Source: Pseudomonas beijingensis
GTDB taxonomy: Bacteria > Pseudomonadota > Gammaproteobacteria > Pseudomonadales > Pseudomonadaceae
Reading direction: 5' to 3'
Length of the DNA: 64,000 nt
Assembly (NCBI RefSeq): GCF_030687295.1
Contig: NZ_CP117425.1
Location: 6,385,813-6,449,812, forward strand
The notes under the pieces were generated by a model. It saw only the letters and a list, made by a program, of their open reading frames with translations, had not been told where the DNA came from and did no database searches. A program made the translations under genes and the position numbers. Of this stretch, positions 36,869-45,934 are shown in pieces (the stretch's first letter is position 1; each line of letters opens with the position of its first letter).

Positions 36869-38305
36869 TCACTCCAGTCCGGCAGTGAAGACCTTACCGG
36901 GGTTCATTAGCCCGGTCGGGTCCAGCGTACGTTTGATGGTACGCATCAGCTCCATCTCCAGAGGATCCTTGAAGCGGACCGCCGCGTCGGGTTTGGCTTG
37001 TCCCAGCCCATGTTCAGCACTGATGCTGCCGTTGAAAGCACGGGTCATACGGTAGATGACTTGCATGATCGCGTGTTCGCGGGCCTTGAACGAAGCGTCC
37101 GCATCGCCGACCGGCTTGCTGATGTTGTAGTGCAGATTGCCGTCGCCCATGTGGCCATAGGAAACGATGCGCACGCCCGGGAAGTCCTGTTGCAGGGCTT
37201 TGTCGGTGCGTTCAATGAATTCCGGTATCCGGCTCACGGGCACGCTGATGTCGTGCTTGAGGCTCGGCCCCTCATGATTCTGCGCCTCGGAAATACCTTC
37301 GCGCAGTGCCCACAGCGCCGCCGCCTGTGCCTGGTTGCTGGCAAGTACCGCATCGGTAACCCAACCCTGCTCAAAAGCATGAGCCAGGCCGTTTTCAAGC
37401 AACAGCGTCAATGGCGCATCGGGCACCGTGTCACGTAGCTCGATCAACGCGTACCAGGGATGTTTGGTTTCCAGTGGATCACTGCAACCCGCCACATGGT
37501 CCAGGACAAAGTCCAAGCTCTGGCGCGACATCATCTCGAAGCCCGTCAGGCGGTCGGCGCACAGGCTGCGAACATGGCCGATCAAGTCCACCGCCGCTTG
37601 CGGCGAAGGCAGCGCCACCCAGGCTGTCGCCGTGCTGTGGGTCGCCGGAAACAGTTTCAGCACCGCCGCCGTGATGATGCCCAGCGTGCCCTCCGAACCA
37701 ATGAATAACTGCTTGAGGTCATAGCCGGTGTTGTCTTTACGCAAGCCCCGCAAGCCATTCCAGACGCGACCGTCAGGCAGCACCACTTCCAGGCCGAGGG
37801 TCAGCTCACGCATGTTGCCGTAGCGCAGCACCGCCGTGCCGCCGGCATTGGTCGCCAGGTTACCGCCCACCGTGCAGCTGCCCTGAGCCCCCAGCGACAG
37901 CGGAAACAGGCGACCGGCCTGGCTGGCGGCGTCCTGTAGCTGCTGCAATATCACCCCGGCCTCGACCGTGATGGTTTCATTGGCCAGGTCGATCTCACGG
38001 ATGCGCTTCATCCGGGTCAAGGACAGCACCACCTGTCGACCGGAAGCGTCCGGGATCGAACCTCCGCACAACCCAGTGTTGCCTCCTTGAGGTACCAGCG
38101 CCACCCCAGCGTCATGGCAAAGCCGCACCACCGCCGCCACTTCCTCGGTGCTGCCAGGGCGCACCACCAACGCGGCCAAGCCTTGATAAGCGTTGCGCCA
38201 ATCGGTCAGGTAGCCCTGCATGAGTTCGGGATCGCGCACCAGCCCGGCGGGACCGACCAAACGCTCGATGTTTTCGATCAACTCCTGACTCAACAGCGAC
38301 GGCAT
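36869..38305 (-). CDS. FAD-linked oxidase (GlcD/D-2-hydroxyacid dehydrogenase type)
   Basis: A 478-residue VAO-family flavoprotein with the PCMH FAD domain (about 40-225: LVPQGGNTGLCGGSIPD, GAQGSCTVGGNLATNAGGTAVLRYGNMRE) and a C-terminal oxidase domain containing SYGHMGDGNLHYN and SAEHGLGQAK. Relatives oxidise D-lactate, glycolate or D-2-hydroxyglutarate. It is the last gene of the TctCBA/dehydratase operon, nine bases after the dehydratase, so it may oxidise a hydroxyacid from that pathway; the substrate is not determined. Confidence 0.87.
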   Translation of the reverse strand: MPSLLSQELIENIERLVGPAGLVRDPELMQGYLTDWRNAYQGLAALVVRPGSTEEVAAVVRLCHDAGVALVPQGGNTGLCGGSIPDASGRQVVLSLTRMKRIREIDLANETITVEAGVILQQLQDAASQAGRLFPLSLGAQGSCTVGGNLATNAGGTAVLRYGNMRELTLGLEVVLPDGRVWNGLRGLRKDNTGYDLKQLFIGSEGTLGIITAAVLKLFPATHSTATAWVALPSPQAAVDLIGHVRSLCADRLTGFEMMSRQSLDFVLDHVAGCSDPLETKHPWYALIELRDTVPDAPLTLLLENGLAHAFEQGWVTDAVLASNQAQAAALWALREGISEAQNHEGPSLKHDISVPVSRIPEFIERTDKALQQDFPGVRIVSYGHMGDGNLHYNISKPVGDADASFKAREHAIMQVIYRMTRAFNGSISAEHGLGQAKPDAAVRFKDPLEMELMRTIKRTLDPTGLMNPGKVFTAGLE

Positions 38306-38314
38306 CGTACCTCC

Positions 38315-39472
38315 TCAAGGGCGCTGGCCGATCTCGACCTGTTGCGCAGTCCAACCGGCGACTTGTTCGCTGAGCGACAGGCCAAGCCCTGGCCGGGTCG
38401 GCACGAGCATGCGTCCATCGCGGGTTTGCATGCGCTCGTTGAACAGCGGCTCCAGCCATTCGAAATGTTCCACCCAGGGCTCGCGGCTATAGGTGGCGGC
38501 TAAATGGATGTGCAGTTCCATGGCAAAGTGCGGCGCGATCATCAGCCCCGCCTGCTCGGCCAATGCCTGGACCTTGAGATAAGGGCTGATGCCACCGACA
38601 CGGGGCGCGTCGGGCATCAGGTAATCGGCCGCGCGCAGCTTGATGAATTCCCAGTGCTCGGCAACGCTGGTGAGCATTTCACCGGTCGCGATCGGCGTAT
38701 CGAATTGCTGGGCCAGCGCGGCATGACCTTCGGCGTCGTAGCAATCCAGCGGTTCCTCGATCCAGACCAGGTTGAGCGGCTCAAGGCGTCGGCACATGCG
38801 CTGTGCAGTGGGTCGGTCCCATTGCTGGTTGGCGTCGACCATCAAGGGGAAGTCATCCCCCAAGTGTTTGCGGATGGTGCTGACCCGGTGCAGATCCAGC
38901 GCCTGGTCAGGCTGGCCGACTTTGAGCTTGATCCCCCCGATACCCTTTTCCCGGGAGAGGTCGGTATTGATCATTAATTGTTCAAGAGGGGTGTGCAGGA
39001 AGCCACCCGACGTGTTGTAGCACTGGACAGAATCGCGATGGGCGCCAAGCAAGCGAGCCAGGGAAAGATTGGCCCGCTTGGCTTTCAAATCCCACAGGGC
39101 GACATCAAACGCACCGATCGCCTGGGTGGCCAGGCCGCTGCGCCCCACCGAGGCCCCCGCCCAGCAGAGCTTGTCCCACAATTTGGAAATGTCGCTGGGG
39201 TTTTCGCCAATGAGGCTGGGGGCGACTTCCTGGGCGTGGGCAAATTGCCCCGGGCCACCGGCGCGCTTGGAATAGCTGAACCCCAGGCCACGGTGGCCGT
39301 CCCTGGTTTCGATTTCCACAAACAGAATAGCGATTTCGGTCATTGGCTTTTGCCGACCGGTCAGCACCTTGGCATCGCTGATGGGGTTGGCCAATGGCAG
39401 AAAAACCGAGGCCACGCGCACCCAGGCAATGCGATCGTCATCGGCAGAAGACAGTTGAGGCGTGTCTTGCAT
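38315..39472 (-). CDS. Enolase-superfamily sugar-acid dehydratase (mandelate racemase group)
   Basis: A 385-residue protein of the MR/MLE group resembling L-talarate/galactarate dehydratase. Acid/base Lys pair in GGIKLKVG, metal ligands in VDANQQW, WIEEPLD and ATGEM, and general-base His in APHFAMELHIHLA are all present. Such enzymes dehydrate an aldaric or aldonic acid to a 2-keto-3-deoxy product. GGAG eight bases before 39472 supports the start. It follows tctA by 70 bases. No aldolase for a keto-deoxy product is nearby. Confidence 0.86.
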   Translation of the reverse strand: MQDTPQLSSADDDRIAWVRVASVFLPLANPISDAKVLTGRQKPMTEIAILFVEIETRDGHRGLGFSYSKRAGGPGQFAHAQEVAPSLIGENPSDISKLWDKLCWAGASVGRSGLATQAIGAFDVALWDLKAKRANLSLARLLGAHRDSVQCYNTSGGFLHTPLEQLMINTDLSREKGIGGIKLKVGQPDQALDLHRVSTIRKHLGDDFPLMVDANQQWDRPTAQRMCRRLEPLNLVWIEEPLDCYDAEGHAALAQQFDTPIATGEMLTSVAEHWEFIKLRAADYLMPDAPRVGGISPYLKVQALAEQAGLMIAPHFAMELHIHLAATYSREPWVEHFEWLEPLFNERMQTRDGRMLVPTRPGLGLSLSEQVAGWTAQQVEIGQRP

Positions 39473-39542
39473 GGCTATGCTCCGAACGTTTGGGTTCGGC
39501 TGCTGCAACACGGGTTCGTGTTACAGCAGCAATTGCAATGGG

Positions 39543-41063
39543 CTAGCTGCGCATCAATTCGATAGCAGCGCTTTTCCTGTTGCGAATGACCGTCACCAGG
39601 TGCCAGGAGATGGAGGCGGCGGCCAAGATGAGAAAGCCCGCTGAGATGGGATTGGTCAGGAAGCCGCCGAAGTTGCCATCGGACAGCATCAAGCCACGGC
39701 GCAAGTTGGTTTCAGCCATCGGACCGAGGATGAAGCCGATGATGAACGGTGCAATCGGCAAACCGGCTTTGACGAACCCGTACCCCAGCAAGCCAAACAG
39801 CAACACCGCCCAGACGTCGAAGATTCGGCTGTTCAGGCCAAAGGCGCCGACCACACAGAGCACCAGGATAATCGGCAACAGAATGTGCTTGGGCACCGCC
39901 AGCAGTTTGATGAACATGCGCAGGCCGTAGAACTCGAGCACCAGCATCAGCACGGAAGCGAGGATCAGCGCGGCGAAAATCGTGTAGACCAGCGGTGCCT
40001 GGCTGATGAACAGCAGGGGCCCGGGCTGGATGCCGTGGATCATGAAACCGCCCAGCATCACCGCCGTGGTGGTATCGCCGGGAATGCCCAGCGTCAGCAG
40101 CGGAATCATCGCGCCACCGATGCCGGCATTGTTAGCGGTCTCGCTGGCGACCACGCCGTCGATCTTGCCTTTGCCGAATTCCTCAGGGGTTTTCGAGCGT
40201 TTCTTGGCCACGATGTAAGAGACGATGTTCGACGTACCGGCACCGATGCCGGGCAAGATGCCTATACCAAGGCCAATCAGGGATGAACGAGTGGCGTTGG
40301 GCAGTTGGCCGACAAATTCCTTCATCGAAAAGCCGAAACCTTTCACGCCTTTCATGCTGACGTGCTGTGGTTTGGCCCGGTGGCTCAGGCGCGCACTCTC
40401 AGCAAACTTCAGCACTTCGGCGACGGCGAACATACCGATCATGACCGTCAACATGGCGAAGCCGCCATTGAGGCTCGGCAGGTCAAAGGTAAAGCGACGG
40501 ATGGCCTCGACCGGGGCGATCCCCACCGTGGAGAAGGCAAAGCCCAGGGCACCGGCAAACAAGCCTTTGACCAGCGAGCCGGTGGACAGCGTAGCGATCA
40601 ATGTCAGCGAGAAAATCGCGATGGAAAAGTATTCGTGCGGGCCAAAGCTCAGGGCCAGTTCCGCCAGGATCGGGGCGATGAACATCAACGCCGCGATACT
40701 GAAAATCGTGCCGAGAAACGAGAACACCACGCCAATCCCAAGGGCCTTGACGCCATGGCCTTGTTTCATCAGCGGCCAACCATCGAACGTCGTCGCGATG
40801 GAGGCCGGCGTTCCCGGTATGTTGAGCAATATCGCCGATATCAGCCCTCCCGAGGTGGCGCCGACGAACAGTGCCACCAGCAACGCCAGGCCAGGACCTG
40901 GCCCCATCGAGTAGGTCAGCGGCAAGCACAATGCGATCGCCATGGTAGCCGAGAGCCCGGGCACCGCACCAAAAACGATCCCCACCGCAACGCCGAGGGT
41001 GATAAGGAGAAAAACGTAGGGTGTAAGTACGGCCGCGAAGCCTGTTTGCATGAGTTCAATCAT
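39543..41063 (-). CDS. tctA: Tripartite tricarboxylate transporter, large membrane subunit TctA
   Basis: A 506-residue protein with about 11-12 membrane segments and the TctA signatures GAVPGLSATMAIALCLPLTYSM and LLNIPGTPASIATTFDGWPL. TctA is the transport channel driven by the ion gradient, taking substrate from the TctC binding protein. The gene lies nine bases after tctB. The neighbouring dehydratase suggests a sugar acid rather than citrate. Confidence 0.93.
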   Translation of the reverse strand: MIELMQTGFAAVLTPYVFLLITLGVAVGIVFGAVPGLSATMAIALCLPLTYSMGPGPGLALLVALFVGATSGGLISAILLNIPGTPASIATTFDGWPLMKQGHGVKALGIGVVFSFLGTIFSIAALMFIAPILAELALSFGPHEYFSIAIFSLTLIATLSTGSLVKGLFAGALGFAFSTVGIAPVEAIRRFTFDLPSLNGGFAMLTVMIGMFAVAEVLKFAESARLSHRAKPQHVSMKGVKGFGFSMKEFVGQLPNATRSSLIGLGIGILPGIGAGTSNIVSYIVAKKRSKTPEEFGKGKIDGVVASETANNAGIGGAMIPLLTLGIPGDTTTAVMLGGFMIHGIQPGPLLFISQAPLVYTIFAALILASVLMLVLEFYGLRMFIKLLAVPKHILLPIILVLCVVGAFGLNSRIFDVWAVLLFGLLGYGFVKAGLPIAPFIIGFILGPMAETNLRRGLMLSDGNFGGFLTNPISAGFLILAAASISWHLVTVIRNRKSAAIELMRS

Positions 41064-41072
41064 GGCCGTCCC

Positions 41073-41546
41073 CTAGAAATCCAATAAACCGACAGGCAGG
41101 AGCAAGTCGAAGCCATGGCGAAAAATGTAAAAAATCAGAACTGCCGAAACGACCGCTATCAACGCGTATTGAAGATGCTTGACCTTTTGTTCCGCGGGGG
41201 TCAGTACGATGAACTGGGCATAGAGATACAGCACCGTCATGATCACGAAACCCACGGTCTCCAGCAGCGCTGTAAAAAGCAGCACCAATGCCAGGGATTT
41301 GAAGACCGTTGGATAATCGATCGACTCAGGCTTTTCCGCCGGTTCAGGGCTTTTGTCCGGCAGCTTTCGCCACGCCCATAATTGCAACGCGCCCAACAGG
41401 CACAACGCGATGGCGAGCAGCCAGGGTACAAACGCGGCATCGACGAAACCGCGACGCGGCAGGTTCATGGTCAACACCAGATAAGCTACACCGGCGCCGA
41501 GCATGGCCAGGCCGGCAATCAGCTCTTTTCTTTTATAGGAATCCAT
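41073..41546 (-). CDS. tctB: Tripartite tricarboxylate transporter, small membrane subunit TctB
   Basis: A 157-residue protein with four hydrophobic segments, a charged Pro/Glu-rich loop in the middle (KLPDKSPEPAEKPESIDYP) and a terminal FRHGFDLLLPVGLLDF, typical of TctB. It sits between tctC (76 bases upstream) and tctA. Confidence 0.9.
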   Translation of the reverse strand: MDSYKRKELIAGLAMLGAGVAYLVLTMNLPRRGFVDAAFVPWLLAIALCLLGALQLWAWRKLPDKSPEPAEKPESIDYPTVFKSLALVLLFTALLETVGFVIMTVLYLYAQFIVLTPAEQKVKHLQYALIAVVSAVLIFYIFRHGFDLLLPVGLLDF

Positions 41547-41622
41547 ACAGGCTCCTCTTGCTGGGAAGGACTGGTTGTCGGGCGCTGGCCAGCGTGGCGC
41601 GCACCCGAACCGTTACGCAAAA

Positions 41623-42594
41623 TTATTTCGCTTTACGCATCTCGTCCTTGAACTCCATGAAGCTGTCGCGGGTTTTATTCAATGTAGCGATGGCTTCTTC
41701 GGGGCCCTGGAAGCTGACCGGCTGCTTGAAGGACTTCTTCAGTTCCTCGGCATATTCCGGCTCTTCGGTGATTTTCTTCATGGTGTCGGCCATTTTCTTG
41801 ACGATGGCCGGGTCCGTACCTTTCGGGAAGGCAACGACGTAAGGCTTGTCCAGGATCAGGTCCACGCCTTGTTCCTTGAAGGTCTTGACGTCGCCCAGCA
41901 GCGCGTTGCGCTCAGCGTTGGGCTGGCCCAGGGCGGTCATCTTGCCGCTGGAAATGTAATCCTGGACCGAGCCATAGCTGATGGCGCCGAGGTCGATGCG
42001 CTTGCCCAGCAAGGCAACGATTTTTTCGGACACCGTGCCGCTGTCGACCATTTTCAGTTTCACGCCAGCGAGCTTCTCGAACATCAGGCCCTGCAGATGA
42101 GAGAAGTTGCCCATCTCGGTGCCGTAGGTGATGGTGCCGGGCTTGGCCTTGGCTTTTTCAATCAGTTGGTCGAGGCTGTCGATGCCCGAGCTTTTCGCCG
42201 AGACGAACACCGCGCCTTTGTCGACGCCGGCGATGCAGGAGATATCAAACGCATCAAAGCGGTCCTCCGACAGTCCCGCGACTTCGTTGACGATCAACTG
42301 GCCGGTGTGAGTGAACAGGATGGTATTGCCATCCGGCGCCGCGCTCTTGACCGCATCGGCGGCAATCGTCCCGCCCCCACCGGCCATATTGGTCACCACC
42401 ATGGATTTGCCGGTGAGCTTGGTGAAGTACTTGGCCATCATTCGTGCGTTGAAATCCGTGTCACCGCCGGCGTTGGCAATCACCACCACCTGCACCGGAC
42501 GGCTTGGCCAATCGCTGGCGTCGGCGGCCATCGCCGTGCCAGCGGTCAAGCTCAGGAAGGAGGCGATCAAAGAGGCGCAGAGTGTTTTCTTCAT
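41623..42594 (-). CDS. tctC: Tripartite tricarboxylate transporter substrate-binding protein TctC
   Basis: A 323-residue periplasmic binding protein with a signal peptide (MKKTLCASLIASFLSLTAGTAMAA) and the Bug/TctC fold (WPSRPVQVVVIANAGGDTDFNARMM, VVTNMAGGGGTIAADAV). It delivers substrate to TctAB. ATG 42594 is chosen because it begins the signal peptide; an upstream extension is not conserved. First gene of a five-gene operon. Confidence 0.92.
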   Translation of the reverse strand: MKKTLCASLIASFLSLTAGTAMAADASDWPSRPVQVVVIANAGGDTDFNARMMAKYFTKLTGKSMVVTNMAGGGGTIAADAVKSAAPDGNTILFTHTGQLIVNEVAGLSEDRFDAFDISCIAGVDKGAVFVSAKSSGIDSLDQLIEKAKAKPGTITYGTEMGNFSHLQGLMFEKLAGVKLKMVDSGTVSEKIVALLGKRIDLGAISYGSVQDYISSGKMTALGQPNAERNALLGDVKTFKEQGVDLILDKPYVVAFPKGTDPAIVKKMADTMKKITEEPEYAEELKKSFKQPVSFQGPEEAIATLNKTRDSFMEFKDEMRKAK

Positions 42595-42865
42595 TATTGT
42601 TCTCCAGGTGCTGCCATTCATTGTGGGGTTGAAATTGAGCAAAAAACGAGCACGCCCAGCGCTAACGCCTGGTGAGGCAGGCGCGCAGGCCTGAACGCTG
42701 GGATCGGGAAATTGGATTGCACTTGCGAGCCCGCACGGGGCTTTCGGGAAAGAGGGAAAGATAGCTGGCGTCCCGCGATAACGCGTGGGGACGGTAACCT
42801 ACAAACTCGCTGGGCGGTAAATGTAGAAGACATGACTGCGCCTTTCGTTTTTATTATTTTTTTGG

Positions 42866-42883
42866 TCATACGTTGTCGTATGA
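42866..42883. promoter_or_regulatory. 18-base palindrome upstream of the tct operon
   Basis: TCATACGTTGTCGTATGA has 7-bp arms around TTGT. The CGTATGAC-type half site and spacing resemble operators of FadR-group GntR regulators that control sugar-acid genes. The site is 272 bases before tctC; no regulator gene is adjacent. Confidence 0.6.
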
Positions 42884-43030
42884 CTTGATCTCATCACCTA
42901 TGCCCCATGTTGTCAACGCGGTTGTTCAGCGGCTCGCTGTGAATACGACGAACAGGGCTGGCGGCCAAGACGCAATTGAATCGTTGTTCCTGGCCTGAGC
43001 CGGCACAAAACTTTACTGTCAGCCATAAAA

Positions 43031-43058
43031 AACCCCCTGAATTCAGGGGGTTTTTTTT
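43031..43058. terminator. glmS terminator
   Basis: AACCCCCTGAATTCAGGGGGTT is a fully self-complementary stem flanked by A- and T-tracts, 58 bases past the glmS stop on the minus strand. It can end transcription from either side. Confidence 0.9.
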
Positions 43059-43085
43059 CTGTGAGGGTTTTCGGGTCCACGCCGA

Positions 43086-43150
43086 CAGGCTGGCTCCCTT
43101 GCCTGCGCTACAGCCTTACTCAACCGTTACCGATTTAGCCAAATTACGCG
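43086..43150 (-). other. Predicted attTn7 target (unoccupied)
   Basis: Tn7 recognises the conserved 3' end of glmS and inserts about 25 bases beyond the stop, here near 43091. The terminal codons ([13 protein letters not shown]) are the conserved target-bearing region. No transposon end or foreign gene follows. Confidence 0.6.
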
Positions 43151-44948
43151 GCTGGTCCACATCAGTCCCCTTGAGCACCGCGACGTAGTACGACAGCAGT
43201 TGCAACGGAATGGTGTAGAGGATCGGCGACAGGATGTCGTGGATGTGCGGCATGTGCACCACGTGGGTACCTTCGCCATTGGTCATGCCGGCCTTTTCGT
43301 CGGCAAAGACAATCAACTGACCGCCCCGGGCGCGGACTTCCTGCAGGTTGGACTTGAGCTTTTCCAGCAGCTCGTTGTTTGGCGCGACGGTGACCACCGG
43401 CATGTCGTTATCCACCAGCGCCAGCGGGCCGTGCTTGAGTTCACCGGCCGGGTAGGCCTCGGCGTGGATGTAGGAAATTTCCTTGAGTTTCAAGGCCCCT
43501 TCCATCGCCACCGGGAATTGCGCGCCGCGGCCCAGGAACAGGGTGTGATTCTTCTCGGCGAATAGCTCGGCGATCTTTTCCACAGTGCTGTCCATGGCCA
43601 AGGCTTCACCCAGGCGGGCCGGCAGGCGACGCAGTTCTTCCACCAGCTTGGCCTCGACGCCTTCACCCAGGGTGCCGCGAACTTGGCCCAGGGACAAGGT
43701 CAGCAACAACAGGCCCACCAACTGGGTGGTGAACGCCTTGGTCGACGCCACGCCGATTTCACGGCCGGCCTGGGTCAGCAGGGTCAGGTCGGACTCACGC
43801 ACCAGCGAGCTAATGCCGACGTTGCAGATCGCCAAGCTGGCGAGGAAGCCCAGTTCCTTGGCGTTGCGCAGGGCGGCCAGGGTATCGGCGGTTTCGCCGG
43901 ACTGGGAAATGGTCACGAACAACGAGTCGGGTTGCACGACCACTTTGCGATAGCGGAACTCGCTGGCCACTTCGACCTGGCACGGGATACCGGCCAGCTC
44001 TTCCAGCCAGTAACGGGCGACCATGCCAGCGTGATAACTGGTGCCGCAGGCCACGATCTGCACGTTGCGGACCTTGGCGAACAACTCGGCCGCCTGTGGA
44101 CCGAACGCCTGGACCAAGACCTGGCTCTGGCTCATGCGGCCTTCCAGGGTACGTTGCACCACGGCCGGTTGTTCGTGGATTTCCTTGAGCATGAAGTGGC
44201 GGAACTCGCCTTTGTCGGCGGCTTCGGCACCGTCGCGGTACTGGACGGTCTCACGCTCTACGCTTTTGCCATCGAGATCCCAGATCTGCACGCTGTCGCG
44301 GCGGATCTCGGCGATGTCGCCTTCTTCCAGGTACATGAAACGGTCGGTGACCTGACGCAGCGCCAACTGATCGGAAGCCAGGAAGTTTTCCCCCAGACCC
44401 AGGCCGATCACCAATGGGCTGCCACTGCGGGCTGCGACCAGGCGATCGGGTTGTTTCGCGCTGATGACCGCCAGGCCATAGGCACCGTGCAGCTCCTTGA
44501 CGGTGGCCTTGAGGGCGACGGTCAGGTCCACCAGGTCCTTGAGCTTGTGGTTGAGCAGGTGGACGATGACTTCAGTGTCGGTGTCCGAAGTGAACACATA
44601 ACCGAGCGCCTTGAGCTGTTCACGCAGGGCTTCATGGTTTTCGATGATGCCGTTGTGCACCACCGCCAGGTCGCCAGAGAAATGCGGGTGAGCGTTACGC
44701 TCGCACGGCGCGCCATGGGTGGCCCAACGGGTGTGGGCGATGCCCAGACGACCGAGCAGCGGTTCGGCGTCCAGCGCCTGCTCCAGCTCGCTGACCTTGC
44801 CCGGGCGACGCATGCGCTCAAGCTTCTCGTCGTTGGTGTACACCGCCACACCGGCGCTGTCGTAGCCGCGGTATTCCAGGCGCTTGAGGCCTTCGAGCAA
44901 GATTGCTGTGATGTTGCGTTCAGCAACGGCGCCGACAATTCCACACAT
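43116..44948 (-). CDS. glmS: Glutamine-fructose-6-phosphate aminotransferase
   Basis: GlmS makes glucosamine-6-phosphate from fructose-6-phosphate and glutamine, the entry to peptidoglycan and LPS amino sugars. The 610-residue protein has an N-terminal class II amidotransferase domain (Cys2 nucleophile in [16 protein letters not shown]) and two SIS domains ([17 protein letters not shown]). The DeoR-type gene upstream ends one base before its ATG. Confidence 0.97.
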   Translation of the reverse strand: MCGIVGAVAERNITAILLEGLKRLEYRGYDSAGVAVYTNDEKLERMRRPGKVSELEQALDAEPLLGRLGIAHTRWATHGAPCERNAHPHFSGDLAVVHNGIIENHEALREQLKALGYVFTSDTDTEVIVHLLNHKLKDLVDLTVALKATVKELHGAYGLAVISAKQPDRLVAARSGSPLVIGLGLGENFLASDQLALRQVTDRFMYLEEGDIAEIRRDSVQIWDLDGKSVERETVQYRDGAEAADKGEFRHFMLKEIHEQPAVVQRTLEGRMSQSQVLVQAFGPQAAELFAKVRNVQIVACGTSYHAGMVARYWLEELAGIPCQVEVASEFRYRKVVVQPDSLFVTISQSGETADTLAALRNAKELGFLASLAICNVGISSLVRESDLTLLTQAGREIGVASTKAFTTQLVGLLLLTLSLGQVRGTLGEGVEAKLVEELRRLPARLGEALAMDSTVEKIAELFAEKNHTLFLGRGAQFPVAMEGALKLKEISYIHAEAYPAGELKHGPLALVDNDMPVVTVAPNNELLEKLKSNLQEVRARGGQLIVFADEKAGMTNGEGTHVVHMPHIHDILSPILYTIPLQLLSYYVAVLKGTDVDQPRNLAKSVTVE

Positions 44949-44949
44949 G

Positions 44950-45726
44950 CTATTTCTCCTGGCTGACAGGCGCGCAGATCACGGTGATGCCGCGGGCCTG
45001 AATCTGATCGCGGGCCTCTACGGGCAGGCGATCATCGGTAATGAGGGTATGGACGCTGCTCCACGGCAGCTCCAGGTTGGGGATCTTGCGGCCGATCTTG
45101 TCGGCCTCCACCATCACGATGACTTCCCGGGCAACCTCAGCCATCACGCGGCTCAGGCCCAGCAGTTCGTTGAAAGTGGTGGTACCTCGAACCAGATCGA
45201 TGCCGTCGGCGCCGATGAACAACTGGTCGAAATCGTAGGAACGCAGAACCTGCTCGGCCACCTGCCCCTGGAACGACTCGGAGTGAGGGTCCCACGTGCC
45301 GCCAGTCATCAACAGCACCGGCTCGTGCTCCAGTTCGCTCAAGGCATTGGCGACGTGCAGGGAATTGGTCATCACCACCAGGCCCGGCTGTTGGCCGAGT
45401 TGAGGGATCATGGCGGCGGTGGTGCTGCCGCTGTCGATGATGATCCGCGCGTGTTCGCGGATCCGCTTCACGGCGGCCCGGGCAATGGCGAGTTTGTACT
45501 TGGAGACGGTTTGCCCGTTATCGGCCACCAACTCCTGCGGCATCGGCACCGCGCCACCGTAGCGACGCAGCAGCAGGCCATTGGTTTCCAGGGCAGCTAG
45601 ATCCTTGCGAATCGTAACCTCCGAGGTTTCGAAGCGCTTGGCCAGCTCATCCACACTGACCTCGCCCTGCTCTTGGAGCAAAGCAAGGATGTTGTGGCGG
45701 CGTTGTGGTGTATTGCGCTTCGACAT
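44950..45726 (-). CDS. DeoR-family regulator between glmU and glmS
   Basis: A 258-residue regulator with an N-terminal DeoR helix-turn-helix ([39 protein letters not shown]) and a C-terminal sugar-phosphate-sensing DeoRC domain ([35 protein letters not shown]). The one-base spacing to glmS and position after glmU suggest control of amino-sugar synthesis, as inferred for the GlmR-like regulators of Pseudomonas. ATG 45726 fits the family start. Confidence 0.9.
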   Translation of the reverse strand: MSKRNTPQRRHNILALLQEQGEVSVDELAKRFETSEVTIRKDLAALETNGLLLRRYGGAVPMPQELVADNGQTVSKYKLAIARAAVKRIREHARIIIDSGSTTAAMIPQLGQQPGLVVMTNSLHVANALSELEHEPVLLMTGGTWDPHSESFQGQVAEQVLRSYDFDQLFIGADGIDLVRGTTTFNELLGLSRVMAEVAREVIVMVEADKIGRKIPNLELPWSSVHTLITDDRLPVEARDQIQARGITVICAPVSQEK

Positions 45727-45826
45727 GACGGGATAAGTTTCGATTCGAAAGATAACGTAAGCAATCAAAACCTATTGAAGGGATATCGTCAAGGCGGGAG
45801 AAGAAAAATTCAGAAATCCCCAAACA

Positions 45827-45918
45827 CTGTGGGAGCGAGCTTGCTCGCGAAGAGGCCATGTCGGGCAATGATGCTTTACCTGATACACCGCTATCGCGAG
45901 CAAGCTCGCTCCCACAGA
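45827..45918. repeat. Paired inverted REP (REPIN)
   Basis: CTGTGGGAGCGAGCTTGCTCGCGAAGAGG and its inverse CGCTATCGCGAGCAAGCTCGCTCCCACAGAGG, between glmU and the DeoR-type gene on the same strand. It may limit read-through from glmU into the regulator. Confidence 0.9.
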
Positions 45919-45934
45919 GGGGTTGTGGATAACT

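Larger units (their letters stand above)
42595..43115. other. Intergenic region between tctC and glmS
   Basis: About 520 bases without a convincing gene. It holds the tct leader and the 18-base palindrome at 42866, the glmS terminator at 43031, and the likely unoccupied Tn7 target. Short reading frames here overlap one another on both strands and lack ribosome sites or conserved features. Confidence 0.7.

Noticed and set aside
42618..42869. Possible small minus-strand gene upstream of tctC
   Set aside because: No convincing ribosome site or conserved feature, and it overlaps the tct leader region and the operator palindrome.
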